Assembly (NCBI GenBank): GCA_964534745.1
Contig: CAZHQW010000002.1
Coordinates: forward strand, 1-64,000
Direction: 5' to 3'
DNA length: 64,000 nt
From: G020354785 sp964534745
GTDB taxonomy: Bacteria > Bacteroidota > Bacteroidia > Bacteroidales > UBA10428
Numbering within the stretch: the first letter of the stretch is position 1; each line of letters opens with the position of its first letter. A program made the position numbers and the translations under genes. Below, one piece after another: positions 27,475 to 38,440 of the stretch. The notes under the pieces are model-generated. The model was given only the letters and a program-made list of their open reading frames with translations, had not been told where the DNA came from and did not search any database.

Positions 27475-30400
27475 ATGAAATATATAAAATTTTACTCACT
27501 TCTGCTAATCTTTAACCTGTGCGTCTCCTTATTATCTGCTCAGACTGATACGGTTAGGTATCTCGATTCAAATTTTGAAACCGCAGGAGACCAGCAAATG
27601 TGGACCAGTATACCTCCCGATGTTAATATTAAATGGACATTCCAGAATGGCGGGCACAACCTAAATCCGCCAGGTGCCTATGAAGGCAACAAAAATGCCC
27701 TGTTTTACTGGGCCGATGTAAATCCGAACATAAGAACCCTTGTTACGGGACCTATCGATTTAAGTATTGCAAAAAAACCCCAACTTTCATACGTGCATGC
27801 GCAGTACCAGAGTGTATGGGGATTGGATGAACTAAAACTATTATTCAAAGTTGGGACAGGTGGTCAATGGGATACTATTAGATCATACCCTGATGTATAT
27901 AACTACTGGCATTCGGATACAATTAATATCCATGAAGTTGGCACAAAATACCTGGCTAATAACTTTTATATCGGCTTTATGGGAATCTCCAGGGCCGGAC
28001 ATGGTATTTGTGTTGATCAGGTTATTATTGAAGAGAAAGACGAAATAATTAAGTATGTACATTCTGTGAATGCAAAAAATATTATTCACCATGTTATACC
28101 AAGCGGACTGACAGATGTTCCTGTTTACCGCGCAGATATTGTAATTGTGGGAAATACAGGAGATGCTATACTAAATTCGATAACCTTCAAATCAAATTGT
28201 CCTGATAATTCCATATTTGAAACCAGCGGTTTCGAACTGATAGCCACAAACGATAGTATTTTCAAAACAAAATTAGAGGGTGCTTCAACAAAAATAGGCA
28301 CATCGGTAAGTATCTCCGGGGGAGAGGTAACTTTCACCGGACTTAACCACAACCTTGAAATCGGACTGAATTCAATATGGCTCATAGCAGATATACGTTC
28401 TGATGCGACACATAACAGCGCAGTGCAATTCATGCTTGATGAAGAAAGTATAGACATTAACGGCTCAGATTATCCTGCAACATCTATTATCCCTTCGAAA
28501 CAAAATACTGTTGAAGAGTCAATATTTGCAGATGATTTTGAAACACTTAAGGGATGGGACCTGGATGATGACTTTGAAATAGCTGTGCCACAGGGATTTT
28601 ATGCCCATATAAGCAGTGATCCGTCATACGCCTATAGCGGTACAAAGGTCATGGGTACTGATCTGACTGTAGACGGCAAGTACAGGCTTAATATAGACTC
28701 TACCAATGCCTACTTCGCAGAATCACCGGTGCTGGACTGCAAATATTATGATGCTGTAAAGTTAGACCTAAGGAAATGGGTTGCCTTTGAAGGAAATGAT
28801 CTGGCAACCATTGATGTGAGGCTGGACGGTGGTGACAGCTGGCAGCAAATATGGAACAGCAGGGATGACGCTATTGCCCCTGACTACGGATGGAAAGAAC
28901 TGACAATGGGTGAAGAAATCGATGAAATAGCTTCGCGCCAGAGTACCGTTCAGTTCAGGTTTTCAATCCGGGAATCTGACGCCACTACTGCATATGCAGG
29001 GTGGAACATTGATAATTTTGCACTTACAGGAAACCACCTCGAGAATGACGTTAGCATTGAAAGAATCATAGAGCCATATGATGATTGTATAAATACTGGC
29101 TTTGACTCCGTGAAGGTCGTAATAAGAAATTACGCAGAAGGTCCGACAAATGATACCATACCCCTGTTCTTTTCACTTTATGGAGCAGGTAGTACTCAAA
29201 AGGTGCGGGATACAATATACACCAGCCTGGCCCAGGATGACAGTATAATTTTCACTTTCTCAACACCGGCAAATTTCCCTGCCTCCGGTCCATATAACAA
29301 ATTTATTGTAATGGTCAATGCCAGCGGTGATGAAGACCATACAAACGACTCACTCACCAAGGTGGTATACATTCAGCAAAGTCTGAATTATCCAAGCCTA
29401 GTTGATTTTGAAACAGGCAAGGGATACTGGAGAAAAGATCCCAAAAACTCGACATGGGAATGCAAGCAGCCTGACGGAAGCATACCGGTCATACCGGGAA
29501 GTCCCACTTCCTGGATTCTTGCACCTACAGGCAACTATATATATAATGACAGCTCCTACATAATGAGTTCCTGCTACGATCTTGCAGGTGATGACAGGCT
29601 GATATTCCAGATGAAATACTGGAACATTTCGGAACTGGGCAAAGACGGCGCAAATGTCCAGTATTCTTATGACGACGGACAAACGTGGCATCTCCTGGAT
29701 ACAACAGGGTATAAATGGAACTGGGGATGGTACACTGACCAGGTAGCGGCCCTGGATGAAATGGGATGGTCAGGCACAAGCGTCGGCTGGAAGACAGTGC
29801 GCCAGGTGCTGCCGTCACTCCTGAATTCGGAACCTAAAGTGAGGTTCAGGGTTCACTGGGCATCGGATGACATCACCAACTACAGGGGAATAGCTGTTGA
29901 CGATGTCGAAATTTATAAAGCACCTGATGATATAGGTGTACTTTCGATAGACTCACATAATGACGCCTGCCAGTATATTAATCCGGACAAAGTCACGGTA
30001 TCAATTAAAAACTATGGCCTCAACAAAATTGACAGCGGTGAGGAAATTACGGTGGGAATGGATTTTAATGCCGGGGAGCCTGCAATTGAGGCCTTTGAGC
30101 TAGGTAAAGACTTATATCCGGGAGATACCGTTCATTATACTTTTGATGAGTCAATAGATATTACATCTCCCGGCATATACAATATTGAAGCATACACATT
30201 GTTAGAGGCCGATCCCTGGTTTTATAGCAACAATAATGATACTGCATTACTGGCATTTGAAGTATACCAGAATCCTGTTACAAACTGGGCAGACACTATT
30301 ACAACAAAGGAGCCCGACACCGTCGTAATAAGGCCCAATGTGCCTCCTGTGCCCACATATGGCTATTTATGGGAGGATATGTCCACTGCTGACAGTTTCC

Positions 30401-31973
30401 AGGTTACAACAGATGATGTATACTATGTTACAATAACTGACGTGGGCGGTAACGGTTGTGTAACTGTTGATTCCATACTTATTGAATTGCTTTTCAATGA
30501 TGCGGGCATTGACGAGCTGCTTTCGCCCGTTTCCAGCTGCGAGCTCGGCGCAAGTGAATACCTTACTGTCCAGTTAAGAAACTTCGGTACAGACAGCATA
30601 GATAAAGGTGAAGAAGTTATTGTTACCTATGAACTGGACGGCGGACCACCGGTTAAGGATACGTTTGACCTTGATGAAACACTGCTGAGAGGAAGGGCTG
30701 TGCCTTATGCCTTTACAAAGGGGCCCATAGATATGTCCGCTATAGGGTCATATAACCTTAAACTTTACTCTGATATGGGGGGTGACACCATAGCAGTCAA
30801 TGATACTATTATAGTTGACGTCCATGTTTACGGCTACCCGACAGTCTACATCGGTCCGGATACGACACTGGAAGCATTATACTATATCCTTGACCCGGGA
30901 AGCAGTTACAGTGCCTATCTGTGGGAGGACGGTGATACCAGCCAGGTGCATATTGCAGATACAACAGGTACTTATTATGTTACCGTATGGGACGAACATA
31001 ACTGTGATGCAAGCGATACTGCCTTCATAAGGCTCAAGATCCTGGATGTCCTTCCCTCCAGGTTAATCAGTCCCCTTGACAATTGTGATTTCGACAGCTC
31101 GACTGAAATTGAGGTCGAAATAAAAAACAACGGAACAGATACTGTTTGGGCAGGCGAAAAAATTTATGTCAGGTATAAAATGAATAATAACCCCATGGCT
31201 AATGATTCGCTACAGCTTATGTCTGACTTTATTCCCGGAGCAACAGTCAGCCATCTTTTTGACGGGACTGAAAACCTTAGCAGCTCAGGCAACTACAGGT
31301 TTATTGTTATAGCGACCTTAAAGAATGAACTGAGGACAAGCAATGACACCCTGTATGACACAATTTCCGTGTATCCCGAACCTGTGGTTGATTTCGGACT
31401 TCCCGATCCATATTCAGTCGAAGCGAAGAATTTAATACTGGATGCAGGCTACGGCGCATACTATGACTATGAGTGGTTGGACGGACCGGGCGGACAGACA
31501 TATACGGTTACAACATCCGGCATATACAAGGTAACTGTCACTGACACACGTACCGGCTGTTATTCGGGAGATAACATAACTATCTATCTTACTACTCCTG
31601 ATATCAGCATAACAGACATCGAACTGACAGAAGATATTTGCAGCGGCATTTACAGCAACGTTGAAATTGAGATTAGCAATTTAGGGAATAAGAGTTTCGC
31701 TGTCAGCGACAGCATCTTTGTAAGGTATTATCTCAGTGGAGAATTATTAGCCAATGAATATATATCGAGGTCTACAATATTCAACTTTGGAAGCGCTATA
31801 AATCACCAGTTGAATTCAGCAATAGATCTTAGTGAAACCGGTGACAAGGAGTTTATTATATACTCAGTTCTTGATGATGATCTTATTCCTGAGAATGATA
31901 CACTGAGCCTGGATCTAAGTATAAAGCAGAGTCCCGTTATCAGCTTTAACGATGAAAACGGCTTCCTGCAGGT
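27475..31973 (+). CDS. Giant secreted repeat protein, 3' end lost in assembly gap
   Basis: 1499 residues are readable from the ATG to the N run. A signal peptide (about 1-23, ending LLSAQ) precedes a MAM/jelly-roll-like domain (about 30-180), a sialidase-associated BNR N-terminal-like segment (about 200-345; VSISGGEVTFTGLNHNLEIG), two further sandwich domains (about 350-520 and 640-815), and four copies of a module of about 185 residues beginning near 815, 1000, 1185 and 1375. Each module opens with a conserved Cys and an Asn/Gly-rich V-N-I-KN-G segment, and includes GxYxVTVTD. Such proteins usually end in a T9SS sorting domain, which would lie in the gap. It is divergent from the PKD protein. 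Confidence 0.8.
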
Positions 31974-32073
31974 NNNNNNNNNNNNNNNNNNNNNNNNNNN
32001 NNNNNNNNNNNNNNNNNNNNNNNNNNNNNNNNNNNNNNNNNNNNNNNNNNNNNNNNNNNNNNNNNNNNNNNNN
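31974..32073. other. Scaffold gap, 100 N
   Basis: Exactly 100 N, the conventional placeholder for a gap of unknown length. It falls inside the fourth repeat of the giant secreted protein, where a repeat-collapsing assembly break is expected. The sequence resumes in a terminator. Confidence 0.99.
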
Positions 32074-32106
32074 AAGAGGGTATTATGCATATGATATCCT
32101 CTTTTT
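32074..32106 (+). terminator. Intrinsic terminator just after the gap
   Basis: AAGAGG then GTAT (32074-32083) can pair with ATATCCTCTT downstream, giving about ten base pairs with one G-T, followed by a run of T. It probably ends the transcript of the giant protein whose 3' part is in the gap. The left arm may extend into the missing sequence. Confidence 0.75.
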
Positions 32107-32180
32107 TTTATCTGCAATGATAATTTGTCTTTTTTAATAATTATAATTGCAATAGCTTAACTTTTGCAAAAAGTCTACTG

Positions 32181-33092
32181 ATGTTAAACAAGGCCATAGC
32201 ATCATTATTACCATTAATGCCCCCAAGGCTTGTCTGGATATTTTCAAAAAGATACATAGCCGGTGAAAAGCTCGGGGATGCAATTACTGTAATAAAAGAG
32301 TTTAATACAAATGGGTACAGGGCAAGCATAGATCTGCTTGGTGAGCATTTTACATTAACCGAGCAAATAAATTCATGTAAAAATGAATATCTGAAAATAA
32401 TCGAAGAAGTGGCAAATGATAAACTTGAAACAACAATATCTTTAAAGCCAACAATGTTCGGATTATTATCAGATAGTAACCGGTGTTACCTGAGGATACA
32501 AGAGATAGTAAAAAAGGCGGCAAGCAGAAACTGTTTTATAAGAATAGATATGGAGGATTCAAAATGCACCGACCTTGAAATAGATATATTTAAAAAGCTC
32601 TTAATCGAATTTCCTTATAATGTGGGCCTTGTTTTGCAGTCATACCTTAAAAGAACCATGGATGACATTAAGATGCTGCACTCCTTTAACAAGAAGCGGT
32701 TCCCTTTAAATATCAGACTTTGCAAAGGAATATATATTGAAAGCGAAAAAATAGCATATAAAAAACATAATGAAATAAACATCCATTTCCTGAAGGATCT
32801 CGAGTATATGTTTCTGAATGAATTTTATTGTGCAATTGCAACGCATGACAAGGAACTCACTGACGGCTCCCTGCAGCTCATTAATAAATATAGCTTCCCA
32901 AAATCAAGGTATGAGTTTCAAATGTTATATGGTGTTACTCCCGAACTTCGGAGATCGATTGCCAATGCGGGACATCCGATGAGGATCTATGTACCCTATG
33001 GTAAAAACTGGTTCAACTATTGCACGAGAAGGCTTAAAGAAAATCCCAGAATTATGTCACACCTGATTAAAGCCCTGTTTTACAAAGGCTAA
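32181..33092 (+). CDS. putA: Proline dehydrogenase (monofunctional)
   Basis: FAD-dependent oxidation of proline to pyrroline-5-carboxylate, the first step of proline catabolism. The 303-residue single-domain protein shows the barrel motifs IRLCKGIYIES, AIATHDKEL, YEFQMLYGVTPELR and the C-terminal MRIYVPYGKNWFNYCTRRLKENP with the paired arginines that hold the proline carboxylate. It resembles the proline dehydrogenase domain of PutA, without DNA-binding or dehydrogenase domains. Its partner P5C dehydrogenase is at 12257-13888. It ends 4 bp from the convergent VWA gene. Confidence 0.93.
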   Translation: MLNKAIASLLPLMPPRLVWIFSKRYIAGEKLGDAITVIKEFNTNGYRASIDLLGEHFTLTEQINSCKNEYLKIIEEVANDKLETTISLKPTMFGLLSDSNRCYLRIQEIVKKAASRNCFIRIDMEDSKCTDLEIDIFKKLLIEFPYNVGLVLQSYLKRTMDDIKMLHSFNKKRFPLNIRLCKGIYIESEKIAYKKHNEINIHFLKDLEYMFLNEFYCAIATHDKELTDGSLQLINKYSFPKSRYEFQMLYGVTPELRRSIANAGHPMRIYVPYGKNWFNYCTRRLKENPRIMSHLIKALFYKG

Positions 33093-33096
33093 ATTT

Positions 33097-34503
33097 CTAA
33101 TAAAGCTGTAGTGCTATAGAAGCCCCGGATTTAATCTCAAAAGTCTTATTAACAGTATAAATTGTCAGCCTGGCATTCTGGGCCCTGTATACAACCCTGT
33201 ATTTCCCCGGCTGAAGTATTATTGACTCATTTTTAATCTTACTGTTAAGGTTGCAAACCCATTCTTCCTGCTTATTACTTATCCTGTGGTAAATACTTCC
33301 AAAACCCTGGGCGGCCTTAATAAGTGTCAATATTCCAGGCCTCGGGATTTCTATTGTAGTCGTATTGCTCTGCTTTACCTCAACATTGCTCAGATTAATG
33401 ATTGGCAAAACAGGAACCTCAATATCATAAAATCCTACCAGGTACTTCTCTTCCATATACATTTTCTGCATGTTAAGTGTTTCTGTATGCCCTGCCTGCC
33501 TGACAACATACTGCAAATCCCTGTACTGTTGTCCGTCTGCCGTTTTTAATACGAGTATGCCCTGAGGTGCATCAACTCCTATAACAGTGTGTTTGCCAAC
33601 ATGAAGCTTTATATTGTCAACCTCGACAGGCGGAATAGTATGAACCCTCAGCCTGTAAGTTATCAGATGGTCCATAATAAGTGTATCCGGATTACCTTTA
33701 TTATTAATGGTATGAATATAATTGTATATTATCCTGCCTGAAAAACTGTCGTAAAATGTCATGTTTACATCTGTTTCAGTAGGATTGCCATATATATCCA
33801 GCAGGTTTACCTGCGCTGTAGTAGCATTTAAAGCCTGCGAGATAACCACCTCCATTACCTCATTGAACTTCTCTTCCCTGGCTGCGTTATAGTAATGTCC
33901 TATACAGTCAAAGGTTTCCCTGAATCCTTCATCAATACCAATTCCTATAACAAAAGGCTTTAAAACAATGCCGCTTTTCTGCAAATCATATGATACTGCA
34001 CAAGGATCACCATCACAAGCCTCAATGCCATCAGTTATTAATATGATTATATTACGGCAGTTGTCACAGTCAGCCGGAAAATCTTTTGCCCCCCTCTCGA
34101 GAGAATATGCAATAGGAGTCGTACCTTTCGGAATAATGAATCTTAATTCCTGCCTTATTCTGGCTGCATTATCCTTGCTAAAAGGTACCTCAAGCCTTGT
34201 ATCCTCGCAGTTCTGAGGGGGAACCGGACTCTGGTGGCCGTATAAACGCAACGCCATGGAAACATTTTCAAGATGTTCAAGGCTGTCAATAATACTTATT
34301 AATGTCTTGCGGGCAATATCTATCTTGCGGTTTTTTTCCCAGTAACCTGCCATGCTCTGTGAGGCATCGAAAATAAAAAGAATACGCGTATCAGGAGGTT
34401 CGTATTTGGGTGCGGGCTGCGAATATGTATTTAAAAATGATAAAAGTAAAAGGATGCAAATGCCCGAACTGCATCTATTAAGGAAATACAATGCTGAAAA
34501 CAT
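33097..34503 (-). CDS. Secreted VWA-domain protein
   Basis: A 468-residue exported protein: hydrophobic signal (about 10-28), then a von Willebrand A domain (about 40-225) with a complete metal-ion-dependent adhesion site: DASQS, the Thr in KGTTPIAYS, and the Asp in ITDGIEACDGDPC. CDNC and CDGDPC give four cysteines close to the site. The remainder (about 230-468) is beta-rich with repeated PEGA-like segments (VHTIPPVEVDNIKLHVGKHT; LQPGKYRVVYRAQ). Bacterial VWA-PEGA proteins bind partners at the envelope, but no specific function can be given. It is convergent with proline dehydrogenase. Confidence 0.82.
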   Translation of the reverse strand: MFSALYFLNRCSSGICILLLLSFLNTYSQPAPKYEPPDTRILFIFDASQSMAGYWEKNRKIDIARKTLISIIDSLEHLENVSMALRLYGHQSPVPPQNCEDTRLEVPFSKDNAARIRQELRFIIPKGTTPIAYSLERGAKDFPADCDNCRNIIILITDGIEACDGDPCAVSYDLQKSGIVLKPFVIGIGIDEGFRETFDCIGHYYNAAREEKFNEVMEVVISQALNATTAQVNLLDIYGNPTETDVNMTFYDSFSGRIIYNYIHTINNKGNPDTLIMDHLITYRLRVHTIPPVEVDNIKLHVGKHTVIGVDAPQGILVLKTADGQQYRDLQYVVRQAGHTETLNMQKMYMEEKYLVGFYDIEVPVLPIINLSNVEVKQSNTTTIEIPRPGILTLIKAAQGFGSIYHRISNKQEEWVCNLNSKIKNESIILQPGKYRVVYRAQNARLTIYTVNKTFEIKSGASIALQLY

Positions 34504-34751
34504 AACCCGGATTTAATTACGATAAATTTATAATAAAATTAAATGAATCCCTGCTATAAATCTTTTCATTTCTTAACAACTGTTTATGGCATATATTATT
34601 ATGTTCTATAACAGTAAATATTGCTAATACATTTAATAAATTGAATGTTCATAATTTATTTAAAATCAGTTGAGCATTTGGATGTGGCAAAATTTCTTTT
34701 TATTTTCAGCTTATATTATATCAATTTAATAAACACTGTAAATCATTTATT

Positions 34752-36710
34752 ATGAAAAACTTACAAAAAATACTGCTTTTTTTTGTTATAGTTACACTTA
34801 TTAGTTGTTCAAAAAACAATGAGTGTTATAATCCGGAACCTTTCCCTTTTCAGGACAAGGAAACAGGTAAATGGGGTTTTGTTGGCCTGTCGGGCAAAAT
34901 AATAATTGAACCCCGATTTGAAGTACGCCCCACTTATTTTAAAGAAGGTTTTGCTCTGCTGGAGAAAGCGTCGGGTTACGATTATATTAATCTCAGCGGT
35001 GATACTCTTGGATATAATTACCAGTTAGCAACGTTATTTGAAGAAGGCATGGCTTTGGTTACCAGGGCAGACGGGAGCCGCTGCTTTATCAGGACTGATT
35101 TTTCAGATGCTTTCTGCATTGACAATCTGAAACAGAAAGTTGTAACCTGCGGATTATTCTCGGAAGGACTTGCCAAGTTTCAGGCAGAAAATAATAAATG
35201 GGGATATTTAAATAACTCAGGAGAGATTGTTATTGAACCCGTTTACTATAAAGCTTTGAACTTTAAAGAGGGATTGGCTTTTGTTGAGTTGAAGGATAAC
35301 AGTTCTGATAGTACCGATAAGTTATTCATCGACCTGAGCGGAAATACAAAAATAAAACTGGATAAGAATATTAGTGAAGCACGATCCTTCAGTGAGGGAT
35401 TAGCTGCTGTTAAGGATTCTGCAGGATGGGGTTTCATGGATACCCAGGGAAATTTAGTTATAGCACCCGACCCTGACTGGAAAACAGTGACTAACTTTAA
35501 TAATGGATACGCTGCATTTTTGGAATACGGGGAATGGGGCGCCATCAATAAAAAAGGAAAGAGGATTCTCGGTTCCTTTTATAATGCACCTCCCATATTT
35601 TTCAGCGGACTCTCGGCTCTGGAGGAAGATGAAGGGATGGGATTTATCAACAAAAAGGGAAGAAAAAAAATCAGTTCAAAATATGAAGAAATTGCCTACC
35701 CCTTTTATAAAGGCAAGGCAGTGGTAAAAGAAGGCAAATACTATATTTTTGTCTCAAAAGCAGGCAAGATAGCCTCAAATCTCGAGCTGGACAATATTGA
35801 CATGTCCTATGTTAACAATATGCTGCAAAGCATTCGGGGCTATAGTCCGGATGAATCAGTAATGAGCTATCCCTATTACCGTAAAATAACTACCGACGGA
35901 AAATATTCCGTCAGGGGCCTTTATCCTCTTAACGAGAATACAGCGATGACCACCAAATGTTATCATTTTATTTATAATGACCTTAACCAGATTGTTAAAA
36001 TTGAATACATGGAGTATGGCAAAGCAGACGACGAGGACCCGTTTTTCGGGTGTTCAAAAGTTGCTTTCAAATACAGTGACAGCACTGAAATAAGAACATT
36101 CCTTGATGAATATGGCCGGAAAACAAGTAATGACGATGAAATATATTGCGAGAAAATACTGCTTGATAAAAACAAGCAAAGGATAGCAAAGATAAATCTT
36201 GGCCACGATGACAGTCCGGATGAAAATAAATATGGCGTAGCAAGGTACTCATGGGAGCTTGACAAATCGGGATCACGTATCAAGGAAACCCAGTATGATT
36301 CCGACGATGAGATAATAGTAAGCGGGACCATTTACCATAGAAAATATGTATGGGACAAAAGAGGAAACCTGGCAGAATTGCATTTCCTGGATGAAGAAGA
36401 GCGGCTTACCGATAATTATGAAGGAATAGCCATCCAGAAATGGGAATATGATAAAAACAGTAACCAGACCAAGGTTGAATTTTATGATAAAAGCAAGCAG
36501 CTGAAGAATAATTCAAGCGGAATAGCAATTTCAAGGTATCAGTACGACAATATCGGAAGGATGACACGTATTGACTTCTATAACAGCGATAATAAAAGAA
36601 CAGCATTCGCCGGTTATAAGGTAGCAACAATTATCAGGGAATATGATGATGAAAATGATGAAATTAATGATACTTATCTCGATATTGAAGGTAATGAAAT
36701 AAGCTTATAA
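34752..36710 (+). CDS. WG-repeat lipoprotein with C-terminal YD-like repeats
   Basis: A 652-residue lipoprotein with lipobox LISC (about Cys20). The N-terminal half (about 35-340) has roughly seven WG (KWGFVGxxGxxxIxPxF) repeats, each with the companion FxEGxAxV segment. The C-terminal part (about 380-652) has about five repeats of some 40 residues of the kind YxWDxxGNxxExxFxDxxxxxxxxxxGIA, reminiscent of YD/RHS-type or caspase-associated repeats. WG repeats are thought to mediate protein binding but have no firm function. The next gene, 26 bp downstream, encodes a paralogue sharing the WG half, so the two probably form an operon. Confidence 0.85.
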   Translation: MKNLQKILLFFVIVTLISCSKNNECYNPEPFPFQDKETGKWGFVGLSGKIIIEPRFEVRPTYFKEGFALLEKASGYDYINLSGDTLGYNYQLATLFEEGMALVTRADGSRCFIRTDFSDAFCIDNLKQKVVTCGLFSEGLAKFQAENNKWGYLNNSGEIVIEPVYYKALNFKEGLAFVELKDNSSDSTDKLFIDLSGNTKIKLDKNISEARSFSEGLAAVKDSAGWGFMDTQGNLVIAPDPDWKTVTNFNNGYAAFLEYGEWGAINKKGKRILGSFYNAPPIFFSGLSALEEDEGMGFINKKGRKKISSKYEEIAYPFYKGKAVVKEGKYYIFVSKAGKIASNLELDNIDMSYVNNMLQSIRGYSPDESVMSYPYYRKITTDGKYSVRGLYPLNENTAMTTKCYHFIYNDLNQIVKIEYMEYGKADDEDPFFGCSKVAFKYSDSTEIRTFLDEYGRKTSNDDEIYCEKILLDKNKQRIAKINLGHDDSPDENKYGVARYSWELDKSGSRIKETQYDSDDEIIVSGTIYHRKYVWDKRGNLAELHFLDEEERLTDNYEGIAIQKWEYDKNSNQTKVEFYDKSKQLKNNSSGIAISRYQYDNIGRMTRIDFYNSDNKRTAFAGYKVATIIREYDDENDEINDTYLDIEGNEISL

Positions 36711-36736
36711 AAAATAACATATAAAAACAATATGCC

Positions 36737-38377
36737 ATGAACAATAAAAAATTTAACTATACATACCTTTTGTTAGCAGTACTTTCAATCCTGTTTATAA
36801 AATGTAACAAAGGCCCTGAGTTTGATAAATTAATACCATACAAGGATAGTGAAGAAGGAAGGTGGGGCTATGTAAACTATAAGGGCAGGAAAAAAATTGA
36901 AACCATCTTTGCCAATCAGCCTTCGCTGTTTTATGAAGGTATGGCCCTTGTCCCCAATATGGACGGAACGTATGACTTTATAAACAGGAAAGGAATAGAT
37001 ATGGGCAGGTCATTCAAATATGCCACCCATTTTGAAGGTGGCGTGGCATGCGTCGTTGAAGAAGACCAGTACCCTGTTATTATAAATAAGAATATGGAAG
37101 TTATTGCAAGGCTTGATAGTATTGAGAAAGTGAGCGGTTTTTATGAAGGACTTGCTGCTTTCATGAACAGTAAGGATAAATGGGGACTTATTAATGCTAA
37201 AGGTGAAATTGTAATTAAGCCTGTTTATAATAATGCCGGATTTTTTAGTGAGGGACTGGCACTTGTGGAGAAAAAAACAGAGGAATTTGACAGTACAAAA
37301 AATGAGAAAAAGACAAGGATAACAATGGGATACATTAACAGGAACGGAGATGAGGTTATCAAGCTGGATGATAAGTTTGATGACTTATCGTCATTCTCCG
37401 AAGGAATGGCCGCATATTCAGACGGACCAGCATGGGGATGGGGATTTATTAATAAAAAAGGCAAAAAAATCATAAGGGCCAAAGCTGAATGGAATAACGT
37501 TACTTTATTCAAAAACGGATTTTCTTCGGTAAGTATTGACGGAAACTGGGGGCTTATTAATAAAAAAGGGGAAATTCTAATAAAACCCAGGTATTACCAT
37601 TCCCTGGCCTTTTCAAACGGACTGGCAGGTGTAGACATAGATGATAAAATAGGTTTTATAAACTCAAAAGGAAAAATAGTTATTGAACCTGAATTCGATG
37701 AGGTGGCCATACCTTTCTATTCGGGCAAAGCTTTTGTCAGGGATAATATGTACTATAAAATAATAAACAGGAAAGGTAAGCCTGCGAATGAAGTGGAGTT
37801 ATATGATATAAGCACCTACTCGGATTATAACTATATAGTTAACAGCGATTACTTTGATGTTAATCCTATCCTTGATACAGTCCTGCCGGAGCTTAGCTCA
37901 AACAGTGTGATAGGTCTGAACGGTAAAAGTAACGTAAAAGCCGTAATGGATAAATTTAAGATTTCTGAAGATGATCTGCCCCGGAACACATGGCGCGAGT
38001 ATATAAGCCTCAATTCGCTGGATATTAAAGATGCTACCGTATACAGGACTGTATATTTTACAGCAAATGTCTCGGATCCTATACAGAAGAGAGTCAGATA
38101 CAGCTATTACTATTCATACATGGAGACTGTTGGTTACAGACCTAACTCCCAGTCATACGTCGAATCTTTAAAATTCGAAATCAATCTTACTGACAGGGGA
38201 ACAGATAAGCAGGAAAAGCTTGCCAAAGCATTAAAGAGACTGCTTGAGGCAAACGGGTATAAATCAACAGGGGAAAGCAAACAAAATATATTTGTCATGC
38301 TTAACCAGGGTGGAGAATGCAAGGCAATTATAGATTATGATGAAGACAGCGAGGTAACATTGTCTTTTAACTTCTGA
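36737..38377 (+). CDS. WG-repeat lipoprotein, paralogue of the preceding gene
   Basis: A 546-residue lipoprotein with a signal and lipobox FIKC (about Cys23). Residues about 35-350 are WG repeats matching those of the preceding protein (EGRWGYVNYKGRKKI, DKWGLINAKGEIVIKPVY, WGWGFINKKGKKI). The C-terminal domain (about 370-546) is different and beta/alpha in character, with ending QGGECKAIIDYDEDSEV; I do not recognise it. The pattern suggests gene duplication with swapped C-terminal modules. The two may bind the same partner through the WG half. Confidence 0.83.
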   Translation: MNNKKFNYTYLLLAVLSILFIKCNKGPEFDKLIPYKDSEEGRWGYVNYKGRKKIETIFANQPSLFYEGMALVPNMDGTYDFINRKGIDMGRSFKYATHFEGGVACVVEEDQYPVIINKNMEVIARLDSIEKVSGFYEGLAAFMNSKDKWGLINAKGEIVIKPVYNNAGFFSEGLALVEKKTEEFDSTKNEKKTRITMGYINRNGDEVIKLDDKFDDLSSFSEGMAAYSDGPAWGWGFINKKGKKIIRAKAEWNNVTLFKNGFSSVSIDGNWGLINKKGEILIKPRYYHSLAFSNGLAGVDIDDKIGFINSKGKIVIEPEFDEVAIPFYSGKAFVRDNMYYKIINRKGKPANEVELYDISTYSDYNYIVNSDYFDVNPILDTVLPELSSNSVIGLNGKSNVKAVMDKFKISEDDLPRNTWREYISLNSLDIKDATVYRTVYFTANVSDPIQKRVRYSYYYSYMETVGYRPNSQSYVESLKFEINLTDRGTDKQEKLAKALKRLLEANGYKSTGESKQNIFVMLNQGGECKAIIDYDEDSEVTLSFNF

Positions 38378-38440
38378 ATATATTCGTCCCACTGAAATAA
38401 AACCAATTAATATGGATTGAAAACTTTAAAATATTTCAGC

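Noticed and set aside
31803..32137. Open frames spanning the N run
   Set aside because: They are artefacts of reading N as sequence; no product can be inferred across the gap.
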